A stretch of DNA of 64,000 nt from Cryptomeria japonica (taxonomy: Eukaryota > Streptophyta > Pinopsida > Cupressales > Cupressaceae), in the NCBI RefSeq assembly GCF_030272615.1, contig NC_081410.1, positions 567,939,152 to 568,003,151 of the forward strand. The letters run 5' to 3'. The notes beneath the pieces are model-generated. The model saw only the letters and a program-made list of their open reading frames with translations, made no database searches and was not told the DNA's origin. Shown here piece after piece: positions 11,188-23,445 of this stretch. The stretch's first letter is position 1; each line of letters starts with the position of its first letter. Position numbers and translations under genes: made by a program.

Positions 11188-12846
11188 TGTGTAGGGGAAA
11201 AACTGAGACTAAGTATGGAAACCCTAATCTCACTCTCATACACACTCATGGAATATGAAAGAGCCTAAGGAGGTAGCACACATAGGCTACTTCTTATGAG
11301 AAAGAGAGAGTCGTGGATTACCTCTTAGGTTTTATATTCCTTTGTTGTAAATGAGAGAGAGGAATGATGCAAAATGCAATCTAACCTAGAAAGCAAGTAA
11401 GCAAGCCGATCCTATTCTAACAATGCAGATAAAAGAACAACCGATACATTGTTGAAAAGTACAAATCAAAAGGCAAAATCAAAGGTGCACCTGTGTCTGA
11501 AATCTGAGCAGAATTGTCTGGGACAAAGGTGCCACGCCACTGTCCTAATTCTGCAATTTTGGAGCTACAACTAACATGAGGGATTTTGAGATCTGCAAGG
11601 TACTGTTATGTCAAGTCCTGCTGACACAGGGCAGGACCATGGCACCACGCCACTATCCTGGGTAGGACCAAGGCACCATACCCTTGTCCTTGATAGATTT
11701 ATGCACTTCTGAGACTTCTGGGTGGTGTTGATGCCTTTTCCAGCTCTGAAACTACATCTTGATGCATGTTTCTGCACCTACAACTGCAAAGGGAAGCTTT
11801 GGGGTGGCTATATAGGGTTTTGCCTTAGTCAAACCCCCATGTTGGTGATTTCCACCTCCACGAATAGTTGATAATGTACTGAAAATGTGTGAAAGAACCT
11901 TGTGTATATGCAAGATCCTAAGAATGAAAGTAAACAACCTAGAGCAACCCTAAAGAGTAAACCCTAATTGCTTATAATTGACAAAGTAAATGCTCTAAAT
12001 CCACAATTCAAAGTGATCTAAAGCATGAATATGAATAAAAAGAAATCTTATGCAAAGACATGAAAACAACATGAAACCATACCCAACCCTGAGGGAGAGG
12101 TACAAGTCAATCGTCAATCGTTGATCTCCTATTGTTTGTCTACATCTTCAAAAACCCCAATTGATAATATGATGCTTGATGAATCTTTGATGGATGGAAG
12201 TTGAATGTTGTTGAAGACTTCAAAGATCTACTCTTTCACTGCAAAGAAAGCTCTAATACTCCAAAAATATGTTCTTAGATTCTTAGTCGAAGACCCCTTC
12301 AAATGAATAAAGAGAGCTCTTAAGTATGAAACCCTAGATCTTAATTTTGTGTTTAGGCTGACCTAGGATTTGAATTTGCCACTGATATTTTGGGGTTAAG
12401 TATTAATATATCTTAGGATTGTGCTCCCGAAATTTTGGGGAAAAACTCACAGACCATGTACATTCCTGCCACGGTCCGACCAACTTTTCACCAAATTTTT
12501 GAGGCTGTTAAATATGATGATATTAGAGTGCATCCCAAAGTTACAACTAATTTCGAGATGTTTTGATATGCGAAATCGGGCCTAAACGGTCAAAATAAGA
12601 CATAATTAGGGTTTATGATTAAATGATTCGTTGGAGGAATAAAATGAAAAGAGGCACACTTAGGGTAAAGGGCCCAACTTTGTAATGTGTAAAGTGACGA
12701 GACACGACCTTAGATTTAATTAAATTAATTAATTAAATGCTTAAAGAGGAATGAGAAATGCAAGATGCAAGACACACTAAGGCGGGTGCTAACCTAAGTG
12801 TGAAATTGTACCACCCTAGCAAGGGTGTACAATTTATGATACTACA
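11188..12846 (-). repeat. 3' LTR of Gypsy C
   Basis: On the plus strand it runs from TGTGTAGGGGAAAAACTGAG to TTTATGATACTACA and aligns throughout with 23446-25104, with scattered substitutions. It contains two copies of a GGCACCACGCCACTATCCT-like motif, and a TATATAGGGTTTTGCC stretch that may be the minus- or plus-strand promoter area. Confidence 0.93.
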
Positions 12847-13854
12847 TTTAGCCCCCACTTTAGCAGTCATATGATACTACGTGCATATGCAAGCTAAAGT
12901 ACAAAAAAGTAAACATTATTTAAAAAAGGATATATCCATAAGTTGTCGAACAAAGCCCCCAGCGGTATCTGTAGTACACAATTAGGAACCACACCCTACA
13001 AAACCACATGTTAGATCACAAAATCACCTAATGCTTACTAAGGAAGGTGATGAAATTCATGGGTAGCTATATGCCCCCCCTATTTCAACTTGCTTATTAG
13101 TGAGGTGAAACAGGGTATCATGTTTTCCACAGCGAATTGTGATAAAGATTTTGATGAAGCAAGTTCACCATAAGGCTTTATTGCTCATCCAAGAACGTTA
13201 TGGAACTAATGCAGAGTGAGAGAGTGAACTCACGATTCCAATGCCACCGACAGTACGAGAATCGAAGCTTCCTAGCTCAAGATATGATAGATTGAAGAAA
13301 AAGTGCAGAAATTGGGGTTTTAACTTAAAAACATAAAGTCAAAAAGTGCATACCACGTAAATATGGAAGTGACACCTTCATTTGTCACTTTCTAACTTTT
13401 GGTACTATTCACTGCAGAGGAGCCCACATACAAGCCATCATGCCTCGACACCAACCTACGCGGATGGAGATCTTGCATCAGTCCGTACTTGTTGGTCAAC
13501 CACTCGACGAGGTGAGTTGACCTTCTGTTGACTGCATTTGACTTTTTTATGTTTTCATAGTTTTTAGAAGTGATGATGTCATTGCCTAGTTTGGGTTGAG
13601 GCCCTCCCTTTGGACACCTAGGGGTCCTAGAGCGGCCTGGTCTTCCTCGGGCGCCATGGTACCAAGGGGGCACAATGGTCCCATATGGGCGCCATGGTCC
13701 TAGTAGGGTGCCATGTTCCACTCAGGGTGCCTTGGTCCCTGTTCGGGGCGACCAATGGCGACACACGATCAGGCGATGAATGCTAGAAGTCATAGAATGG
13801 TTGCATTGTTTAGATGATGATAGATGATTGATCAATTACTAATGATAGATTGCT
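12847..13854 (-). other. polypurine tract and spacer of Gypsy C
   Basis: TTTAGCCCCCACTTTAGC next to the 3' LTR is the polypurine tract on the coding strand. The rest has no recognised gene. At 13600-13750 a short motif of the GCGCCATGGTCC type is repeated several times; the minus-strand frame at 13392-13721 simply translates this repeat. Confidence 0.7.
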
Positions 13855-15270
13855 TTGCATTTTGTAGACAATATCGTACATCCACGAGCATACTGTCGGT
13901 CTGACTTTTCAGAGCCTTTGGGAGAAAATCCCGATGCTAACGACAGGAGAGAGGGATTTGCTACATGCAGTGGGTTTGTGGGATGCGATGACCATGTCGA
14001 CCATCTGATTTCATTCTGCTATGTTGATGGCACTGATGGAGAGGTGGGATGCATACACCTCGACATTCTCACTACCTATGAGGGAGATGACGGTCACCCT
14101 TGAGGATGTATACCGCATTTGGCGCCTACCCATTAGAGGAGAGACTGTTAGATATCAATCCGACCGAATAAAGGAGGATTACAAGAGAGAGTAGGTATAT
14201 GTTGTGGGGAGAGTGATACGCAGCAAGACGAGGGGTCGCATTATGGTCAACTGGCTCCTACACCCTACTTGCGAGGTTCCATTGGTGAGGCGACTCATGA
14301 TTGTGACCCTTGCATTAGTCGTGTGCCCTAATGGGTGCAACACACATATGCATGGAGGACTCATCTACACCATACGAGCTATGGAGAGACATAGGAGAGT
14401 ATACTCTTGGGGTCAGAGCATGCTTGCACATCTTTATCACGACCTTGGGGAGTATGTGTTCGGACAGGGATGTGACCTAATGATATGCACACTACTACAT
14501 GTGTGTATGTTTGAGCATGTTACTTGCACTAGACCAGGTGGAGCCCCCATAGAGCTAGTCCCAGAGCAACCTAGGGTATATGCTTACCCTCTTACCCGTG
14601 AGTGGTGATTCGGCGATCTCTTGTATTGGAGGTTGAGTTTGGATAGATTAACAGTGGGTGGGATCATATGGAGACCCTACCTCAGGATGTCCGTGTGGGC
14701 AGGGCTACGCAGACAGATGTTTAGCATGCAGAGGAACCGTCTACTAGAGGGACAGTATAGCCACATAGTCATTCCCTTCTACTTCGACCAAGTTTGGCGA
14801 TAGTTTGGGTTCAAGCAGTGTGTTCCTGTTGACGTGTCTGTGTACATCTGACACTCACGAGTGATGTCGAGGCTAGGAGCCATTCCTAGACCTACCAGTG
14901 ATGAGATCAAAATCACAGATTTAGATGGGTCAGATCAGGACATAGCGACAGATTATAGAGATGATTGAGGCGCGCACCGACGGTACATCACATGGTGGGG
15001 GAGAACATACCCTAGAGCCATTTTCCCAGTAGATTCGGTGACAGAGAGGGATCCGATGCATCCGAGGAGGATTCAGATTATCAGGCTGACGACATAGAGG
15101 AGCAGGAGGCAGGCAGAGATGGAGGCGATCCTAATATCGGAGAGGGAGGTCATGATGGAGATGATGAGGAGGACGAGGAGGAGGAGGACAATGAGGACAA
15201 GGATGAGTCAGGTACATTTCATCACTCCAGGGAGGATACTAGAGCCCTAGATCCATCGAGTCTCCAATTG
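13855..15270 (+). pseudogene. antisense plant-mobile-domain (PMD) ORF inside Gypsy C, broken
   Basis: Opposite in sense to gag-pol. The reading passes from frame 13855-14103 to a frame starting at ATG 14078 (motif TVTLEDVYRIWRLPIRGE), hits a stop at about 14190, and continues to 14608 with MLAHLYHDLGEYV, CLLHVCMFEHV-like and YPLTREW stretches. These match the conserved core of the plant mobile domain found in MAIN/MAIL1-type proteins and in transposons. After more stops a strongly acidic segment (Asp/Glu run, 15150-15215) follows. Known: PMD proteins act in gene silencing and meristem maintenance, and PMD ORFs occur in plant transposable elements. Inferred: this is the element's accessory antisense ORF. 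It has at least one frameshift and several stops, so it is not functional here. Confidence 0.75.
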
Positions 15271-16433
15271 TAGGCATAAGGGATCTTGATCTTGGTCCCC
15301 ACTGGCCTACACCTACTATATAGAGACAATATGAGTGCAGAGAACCTAGCAGGTCCCAGTCTCAAGTAGTCGTTGTCCATGATCCCTACTAGCGAGAGGG
15401 AGATCCAGGTAAGGTGTCCTGTTGTTGATTAACATATGTAACTTACCTGCTTTAGATTTGCTAATATAGAATGTTACTAATGAAAAAAAAATCTCTATCT
15501 TGCAGCTACCGTCCAGGAGTGGCATTCTCTGATTCAGAATGCAGTAACAGACCTTATTGTGATTGTGCATGTTCCGAGTTCCTCATAGATAGCACACAGA
15601 TCCCAGAGGAATGCAGGACAACATGAGGACCTTTTCTCCCTTATTCAGACGGAGGTGGAGGTCCTACGAGAGAGATTATGACTGACAGAGCATGACCTAG
15701 GCTAGCAGCATCACAAACAAAGGCAGCCACATACCGAGGGATCATGATGGAGAGGGATTGCAGGAGCTCCTCGCAAAGTCACCCATGGTCTGTATCACGA
15801 TACACCCCCATGGGGCCACTCCCACAGCCAGATTAGGAGGGGGCATCTAGCCACCATCCTCCAGCTACTAGTCCTAGGGATAGGAGATGATTTTGATGTA
15901 TTGATGTATATATGATGACACTCATGATTATGTTATTTTTAATGCTTAAACAATGTATGCATTGCTTAGATTAGAAGAAACATATTGAGTAATGAGCATG
16001 TATATCTGATTTGATTTCTATGTGATTGATTTCTCAATGCTTCATGATTAAATGTATACATGTGTGATTTTATTAAATAACTAAGTATTTAATCAAATGC
16101 TACTTTGATGATGTAAAAGAGGAATGTATTAAGCCTGAGAAATATATGACTAATGTGATTTAATTAACTCCAATTAAACACAACATGATATAATTTCCAC
16201 TTAACACATATGAAATTTTATAACATGCTAACACATATGAAATGTAAATCCATTACAATTTACATAAAAAGAATCCAAGACAAACAATACAGTAATGAAA
16301 AATGCTTGTCAAGAATGAAGTAATGTAGACCAAACAATATATCATCATTTAATCTTACATACTTTAATGAAGGCATGCTAACATATTACCCAAATTTGAA
16401 GAAAAAGACATAAAGAGAGAACAGAAAGAAGAC

Positions 16434-16468
<35 letters not shown>

Positions 16469-16476
16469 AAATAGAA
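15271..16476. other. Gypsy C spacer with (GA)n tract
   Basis: Region between the antisense ORF and the end of pol. No gene is supported. A perfect AG dinucleotide run occupies 16435-16465. Confidence 0.6.
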
Positions 16477-17900
16477 CTAGGCATAGTATCTACAAAAGTG
16501 CATAGCATTTATGGGTTCCTTGAGAGGCGTACCTTCCACGTCTATTATCCTATAAGCACTTGATCCATAGACCTCCACAATGATGTATGGTCCAAGCCAA
16601 TTAAGACTGAACTTTCTTTTCTCCTCAGGTAAGGCATTCACGTTGCGCTTGTTCTCATAAAGCACTAAATCCCCTACCGAGAAGGAACGTTGATTAACCT
16701 TATCATTGTAGCTTCATTGCAAAGTTTTATGATACGCTTGAATATGCTCAAGGGAATTTATACATCGTTCATCGAGCATCTCAAGTTGTTGAATTCTTTG
16801 CTCTCTATAAGAATCATCATCCATTATGCCCCTAAGAGAAACTCTCAAAGAAGGAATTTCTAACTCCAAAGGCATAATGGCATCAGCACCATAAACAAGA
16901 TTAAAAGGGGTACAACCTATAGCAACATGTACACTCTTGGGATAGGCCCACAGAGCATAGCTTAATTGAGTATGCCAATCCTTTCCATGCTTATTTACAG
17001 TCTTTCAAAGAATTTATTCAATTATCCTATTAGAAGACTCGGCTTGACCATTTGATTGAGGATAATAAGGTGTAGAAAATTTATGTTCAATATGGTATTT
17101 CTCGAGAAACTCCTTCACATCCTTATTTTTGAATGATGTTTCATTATTTGAAACTAAGGTGGAAGGTATCCCAAATCGAGAAATAAGCTTTTCCAAAATG
17201 AATTGACAAATTACTTTAGCGGTAGTGGATCGAAGAGGAACGGATTCCACCCACTTTGTAAAGTAAGCAGTGGCGGTTATAATGAAAGTGTGTCCTTGAG
17301 ATGAAGGAGGAGATATTTTACCAACAAGATCCAAACCGCATGTAGAAAAGGGCCAAGACGCTACCTATGATCGAATCTCTTGGGCAGTGGCATGGATCAA
17401 ATTGCTATGTTGCTGACATTGATATCATCTTTTAACAAACGCAAAGGAATCCTTCTCCATGGTTTGCTAATAATATCCCATTCGGAGCAATCTCTGAACT
17501 AAAGACCTACCCCCAAAATGCCCCCTCCAAGCACCTGAATGCACTTCTTCAAGACCAATAGGGACTTCAGCCTTGTTTAAGCATCGAAGAAGAAGACCAT
17601 TATAACCCCTCCTATAAAAAACATTATAAAGAATAATGTATCTAGCAACCAATTTGCGGACCCTAGCCCTAGTATTCTTATTCGCAGAGTTAGGAAAGGT
17701 ACCATCACTCAAATATATCATGATATGAAAGTACCATTCATCATAATCTATAATGCAACAATATGCCACATCACTAGGATTATCAACAATAGCTGGGGAA
17801 GTGAGGTTGTGAATAGTGAATTGAAGATATACCAAGGGGTCCTCTAGAGACACAAGAGAAGCAACACATGCCATCGCATCAACATGTCTACTATCTTTTG
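16477..17900 (-). pseudogene. Gypsy C integrase
   Basis: Read right to left. 17467-17874 carries the linker and the N-terminal zinc-binding part (VHSGAWRGHFGGR, then a CYQCQQH-like CxxC just beyond the stop). 17014-17334 is the catalytic core (MDLVGKISPPSSQGHTF, YFTKWVE, YPQSNGQAES). 16477-16665 is the C-terminal region (LNWLGPYIIVEVYGSSAYRI). The family inserts the DNA copy into the genome. The first two catalytic Asp positions appear lost (TATAYFTKW in place of a D-containing motif; VSNNETSF in place of VSDNG), while the Glu in QAES remains. Frames are separated by stops. Confidence 0.88.
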
Positions 17901-18605
17901 GAGGAACCGGCTACATGGTATAGGAATCCAATTTTTGTAACAAGGATAAAGCTAGATCTTTACATTGTGATAATTTGTCTTTCTTAGCTTGATAAACTCA
18001 TGTCACTTGTCTTATGATTAATTGAGAATCTCCACAAATATGTAGATGTATGACACTTAGAGCCATCAAAGTACAATTCCCAAGTCTCATCAACTTCAAT
18101 GGAAAGAATGTATTCATCGGGAAAAGACTCTGGATTAGGTAGGGAGAAGGGTGAAGGAGCATCAACTAAATGATCAGTCAATGCTCAACCTTTTATTGCC
18201 TTTTGTGAGACAAACTTAAGGTCAAACTCAGTCAACATCATAACTCACTTAGGTAAGCGTCCAGATAGATCGGTTTTGGAGAAAAGATGTTTAAGAGGAT
18301 CAAATTTAATGATAACATGGATCTCAACATTCAAGAAATAATGCCTCAATTTCTGGGTCGCAAAGACTAAAGCAAGGCATTGTTGTTCTATTGCAGAATA
18401 TCGGACTTCATAATCGAGTAGAGTGTGGCTTATGTAATAAACCAGACATTATCTACCATCCTTATCACATTGTGCCAATAAGGTTGCAAGAGCTTGAGGG
18501 GAAGCAGCGGTGTACAAAAGAAAAGGTTTAGTAGGATCAGCAGGTTGAAGAATAGGAGGATTGGCCAAATAAGTTTTTAGGTCTTCAATTGCTTGACGAC
18601 AATCA
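17901..18605 (-). pseudogene. Gypsy C RNase H and second (archaeal-type) RNase H
   Basis: Minus-strand translation of 18200-18560 gives a Gypsy RNase H (YSAIEQQCLALVFATQKLRH, then HLFSKTDLSGRL) with in-frame stops. 17984-18181 continues with TDHLVDAP and then WELYFDGSK, the start of the additional RNase H domain of Tat elements. Two RNase H domains in series place the element in the Tat lineage. The second domain is truncated by a frame change. Confidence 0.75.
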
Positions 18606-20109
18606 TCATTTCATTGGAAAGTGATTATTTTTTAGCGTTTGTGTGAAGGTAAAAGTACGATCCATAAGTTGAGAGACGAATCTATGAATAGCTTGGATCT
18701 TTCCTTGCAAACTTTTGAGTTGGGAAACATTCTTAGGAGGTGGCATGTTAACAATAGCATCTGTCTTCTTTGTATCCACCTCAACGCCACGATGTGAAAC
18801 TATGAATCCTAATAGTTTTCCACTATCCACACCAAAAACACATTTTTGAGGATTCAAACGCATGTTATACTTATGAATTCTCTCAAAGATTTGACGAAGG
18901 ATCTTAACATGATCTGTACGAAGAGGGGATTTGGCTAAGATGTCATAAACATTATCTTCTAAGCTCTTATGCATATAATCATGGAAAATGAGAGTCATAG
19001 CACGTTGATAGGTTGTGCCTGCATTTTTCAATCCAAAAGGCATCACATTCCAACAGAACGTACCCCAAGGAGTGGTGAAAGCAGTTTTATATTGATCTTG
19101 GGGATTGATGAAAATTTGATTATATCTTGAGAAACCATCCATAAAGGATAGTAAAGCATGCCCTACTACCAAATCTACTATCATATCAATATTCAGGAGG
19201 GGAAAATCATCCTTTAAAGAGGCCTTGTTCAAATCACGAAAAATCAGTACACATCCTAATCTTGTTTTTTGCTTTAGCCACAGCCACAATGTTCGAAATT
19301 CATGGGGAATAATCGATAGGATGGATGAACCCAGCATCCAACAATTTTTCAATCTCAGCTTTAACAAGTAATGCCACCTTAGGGTGAATCTTTCGAATCT
19401 TCTGCTTCATAGTTTTAGCATCAGGGATTAGGACAATGTTATGAGTGACAATCTTAGGATCTTCATCAAGACATTTTTGTATCTTGATGATCTTATCTTC
19501 AACACAAGGATCCATCCTGATATCAATAGTGTCATTTATTAGGAGATTTCTTTGTTCAGGAGCATCTTTCAATTGAGGGAATTCTTTAACTATCTCATTG
19601 TTATTTCTTTCTTTCCCAAAGTATGCTTCCATATTTAAACAATAGGGAAAATTGCGATTATGGTGATAATGAGGAAGGTTGTCATAAGCTCCCAAGAATT
19701 CAGCTAAGGAATCATCGGTAGAAAAAAAATCTAAAGCAAAGACAAAAGAAGGGTCAAAGTCAATATATTCTGGATATTTTAGCGAGAGAGAAGCAGAAAT
19801 GACATTAACACTAATAGATGGTCTCTTAGAGGCCTTAGTACGCTTGAAAGGATCATAACCAAGCCCAAATGTCATATCACGAAAGTTATTTCCCAAGGGA
19901 ACTTTAATCCATTGTTCTTGAGCACCACATCCATTTCCATTATATCCACACCTAGCCAAGTTGTGAAAACCAGGACCATAAAGGTTAGTCATTTCTGAAG
20001 AAGAAGGAAGATTTTCAAAAAGTGAAGGATCGAAATCCTCTAACCCAGAAACTAAGGGAGATGAAATCCGAGAAGCCGCCACAAAGTTATTACTCAATGG
20101 CCCAGACAA
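18606..20109 (-). pseudogene. Gypsy C reverse transcriptase
   Basis: 19300-20109 holds the long N-terminal extension typical of this lineage and the start of RT (AGFIHPIDYSP). 18606-19367, in another frame, continues with RDLNKASLKDDFPL, FMDGFSRYNQI, TAFTTPWGTFCWNVMPFGLKNA, and NPQKCVFGV. The catalytic YVDD box has become NVYD (within LEDNVYDILAKS), and the two pieces are out of frame around 19300-19367, so the enzyme is dead. Confidence 0.9.
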
Positions 20110-20702
20110 AGTAGATTGATTTTTAGGTTCTTCTTCTTTCTTCTTTTCAACCTTAGGTTCTCTAGGGGGAATTGTGTATTCCCCTACGAAAGTAGGATTG
20201 AAATCAAGGAATCCCCAATCATCTTCTGCAAGAATATTTTCAGGAGAGAGAGTATTCTCAATCGTAGAGTCGGGCTAAGAAGATTCTTCCTCAAGAACCT
20301 TAGGTCCACTTGAGGAAGTATTGAGAATCGATACAGATATAGGAGACATATTTGATGAACTAGTCACACTAATCGGAGTAGAAGATTTAGAGGAATTATC
20401 TAAGATAGTTGGGGAAGAATTGATTGAAGAGGATTTAGAACTTGATGTTTGTAAACAAGCCTGAAATTTTGTGTCGCCTAACAAGGTGTATATTGTATTG
20501 TTGTGAATGAACTTGATTTGCCTATTCAATATAGAGGGAACAACTTGCATGCTATGAATCTAAGGTCTCCCTAGTAACAAGTTGTATGTCAACTCTCTAG
20601 ACATGACATGGATAGGTGTGGGTAAAGTAACAGGACCTACCTTAACAGGCAAGGTGATCATACCTAATGAGGATTTAGCAACATTATCAAAGCCACGGAT
20701 AG
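20110..20702 (-). pseudogene. Gypsy C protease C-terminal part and protease-RT linker
   Basis: Minus-strand translation of 20560-20702 gives RGFDNVAKSSLGMITLP and MSREL-YNLLLGRP, the second half of the retropepsin domain. 20275-20550 is a Ser/Thr-rich linker. The first half of the protease lies at 22101-22431, separated by solo LTR D. Confidence 0.8.
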
Positions 20703-22100
20703 TGATATTATGATGAAACTATAAGGATCCAATCAACTACTGAGAGGGGTGGGTGAATCAGTAGATAGAAAATAAATTAAACTTTCACCAAACTTAATTC
20801 CAACTTAGAAACAACTTGCTAAACTAACCAGTTTAGACACTATATCAAAAACTCAACTGCACTGTCAAACTTTACCGGTTGATCAAAACATCAATGATAC
20901 AATGCAACAGATCTGAAACTCAAATACCAATTAACCAAAACATTAAACCACTTCACTAATATCAGTAATAGCTCATTTTAGACCACTTTTGGTCATCTAA
21001 ATATATCTAAGTGGATCTACTCGTTATTCATATCAAAACACATCCACAAAATCATTCACCACTTGACACAATGATTTTTCACATGGAAACCCAAATGGCA
21101 AAAACCATAGTGGGGATGAATACCCACAAGTATTTTGAACTCTTATGAAGTTCACCCTATTAGGAGCCAAGCCTTGTTAGAAGCTTATACAATAATGTCA
21201 TGTTAAGAATAGATCTGGTTAAGGACCACCCGGTTAAGGGATTGACTACAATACCCTATTAAAGGTAATACCCTATTACAAGAAATCTCGGTGGAGGATT
21301 TAAAATCCAAGCTAATGGATCACCTGGTTAGAGGATTTCAACAACACAAAGCATGTTAAAGCTTACCCGGTTAATGGATTTAACTGTTGTAATGGTTAGA
21401 GAACAACAGGTTCTTTGTTGATCTAGAAATAGCACTTCCTTGCTTAATCAGATCCTTCTCTGCTCCTATCTGCCTTCACAACATTCTGCAGACACTCCTT
21501 CTGGTTCAGCAATAATCACTCTTCCAGACTTAACCAAATTTGCCAACACAATATTGAAACAAATCATCGACTTTATAAGCAAATACAATAGGTCAGTAAC
21601 ACAACACAAAACCTACAAATCTCATAGAGATTAAAAACATATCGGTTCAATCATAACCATTGGATCACATAGAAATCAACTACACATTGTTCAAGACAAC
21701 ATCCACCACTCCTAGATCACCGCACATTGGATCCTATAGCTCATCACGCGTTTCTCACTTCATGTTATGCATTTGCTCATTCCCAAGATAAACGATTATC
21801 TTTACATGCAAAATCCACTTTGAAACTCATCATGCGCATCATTCTTATGTGGCATCTTCATCTCCGATCATCATTCGATCATAGATCATCACAACCAATT
21901 CACCAAGCTTCATCGGTTAGGGTTAACGGTTGATCTTTGCTTCAATAATAATACCAATACCAGTTGCCTTCACTGCTTTACTACCGGTTGCTTTACTGCA
22001 TCAATACCAGTTGCAATACAACTTCTTTACCGGTTACTATTGACATCAATGACAACACTATACTTCATCAATGCAATCTTCATGCAATGCCAACACATAG
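20698..22100 (-). mobile_element. solo LTR D, Copia type, inserted in the Gypsy C protease
   Basis: The LTR spans 20703-22095 (1393 bp), TG to CA. Flanks are GATAG (20698-20702) and CATAG (22096-22100), one mismatch. Removing it rejoins the protease reading frame (KPDSLT then RGFDN). The block ACATGGAAACCCAAATGGCA / AAACCATAGTGGGGATG resembles the ACGTGGAAA / CCATGGTGGG block of Copia B LTRs in the same orientation. No internal coding sequence is present. Confidence 0.8.
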
Positions 22101-23246
22101 TGAGAGAATCGGGCTTAATAAGAGATGTATCAACATTGATCTTATGCAACAAGTTAATACTACAAACATTAAGGTCAGAACCATTGTCCACTAATGTTCG
22201 TCTTATTGCACTATCATTTATTATAACGACAATCATTAAGGGATCATATTGTTGTTGAATTTCACTAGAAGGCAGCTCATCTTGTGTAAACACAATCTGA
22301 GCCTTAGGTGACGTAATAGAGTGAATCAAAGAAGCCATATTATTGGATGTCACTGCGGGTGGGACATTAAATGTTTCAAGGTATCTTGTAGCATTCCATG
22401 ATGAGTAGAGGAAGTTTGAAGCAAATCCCAAAGGGATATCTTGGCAGGAGTAGCTCTAAGTTGTTCGACAAGATCATATTCCTTACCAAGGGTTTGTGAA
22501 ATGTGAGGTGCTTGAGGAAGAATGAGTTGAGGATCAGTTAGAGGAGTCGGAACAACCGGAGGAGGATTAGGTTGTCTATTGTTTCTTGTGTTATAGGTAT
22601 GGGCAACTGCATTATAACTCTCCTTAGTTAGTTGTCTAGCATAGCTATAAGCACTCTTAGTGGGATTCCTTCCTTTAACCGTAATGATAGGTTTGTTTGG
22701 AGTGCTAAAGGAATCATGACCATATCCACCTTGAATCGTAAAAAGAGGTTGATTAGGAAGAGGTGAATTTGGAGAAGGACAAGCACCTTGGACAACAAAA
22801 AGAGGTTTGCTATGTTCATTCACATTGATCATATTGATTAACCTTTTAGATGCACTATTCTTGTTTGAAAGTTTGGGCAAAGACATAAAGTCATCAAGGG
22901 CATCATCCAATAAAACATGGTCATAGTGATTGAAAGGCTTATCTTTGGACTCAAAAGGAGACATAACATCATAGAGGGAATCATGGGAATCAACTATGTT
23001 GCTAGATCTAGTGGAGGAGTTGATAGGAATGTACCCATGAGAGGAATCATTCAACTTATCTTTCTCATCACCACGAAATGGAATTGTAACAAAGTTAATT
23101 AACTTTTGGCAAAATGAGGGTTTACAAAGTTTAGGGTTCAAAAACGCATCTAGAGCTTCATCTAATTCATCCTTACTAAACTCAAAATCAACAAATTTGC
23201 ATACATCATCAAAAGCATGAACTTCTTGCAAATAGAAATCTGACAT
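22101..23246 (-). pseudogene. Gypsy C gag-like ORF and protease N-terminal part
   Basis: 22350-23246 (298 aa) begins with Met 200 bases after the 5' LTR. Its C-terminal part (AHTYNTRNNR, EYDLVEQLRATPAKISLWDLL) is shared with Gypsy A. The overlapping frame 22101-22431 has the retropepsin motif TLVDNGSDLNVCS, where the usual DTG/DSG triad is DNG. I see no zinc knuckle (CX2CX4HX4C) and no clear capsid domain, so part of gag is either missing or too diverged for me to see. Confidence 0.75.
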
Positions 23247-23420
23247 TTTGAAATGAAAATTGCATGAAACTTAAACACACAATGCAAGGAAAATGAAAGG
23301 AACCTATCTCTCTTTTTTTCTTTTTTTCTCTTTTTCTCTTTTTCTCTTTTTCTATGTTTTGAAAGCAAATGAAATATACTAGATCTAGATCTTATAATGC
23401 AATGCAATGCAAATGAAATT

Positions 23421-23441
23421 GGATTCAAGTCGAGTTCACCA
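23421..23441 (-). other. primer-binding site of Gypsy C
   Basis: On the coding strand TGGTGAACTCGACTTGAATC starts four bases after the 5' LTR. It differs at a few positions from the TGGTGAACCCRACGTGAAC sites of elements A and F. I cannot assign the priming tRNA. Confidence 0.7.
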
Positions 23442-23445
23442 AAGA

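Noticed and set aside
10453-11268. Plus-strand ORFs within the Copia pol region
   Set aside because: Antisense shadows of the RT/RNase H frame.
12900-13000. tRNA or other structured RNA gene
   Set aside because: I looked for cloverleaf A/B-box pairs across the window; the only tRNA-related sequences found are primer-binding sites of retrotransposons.
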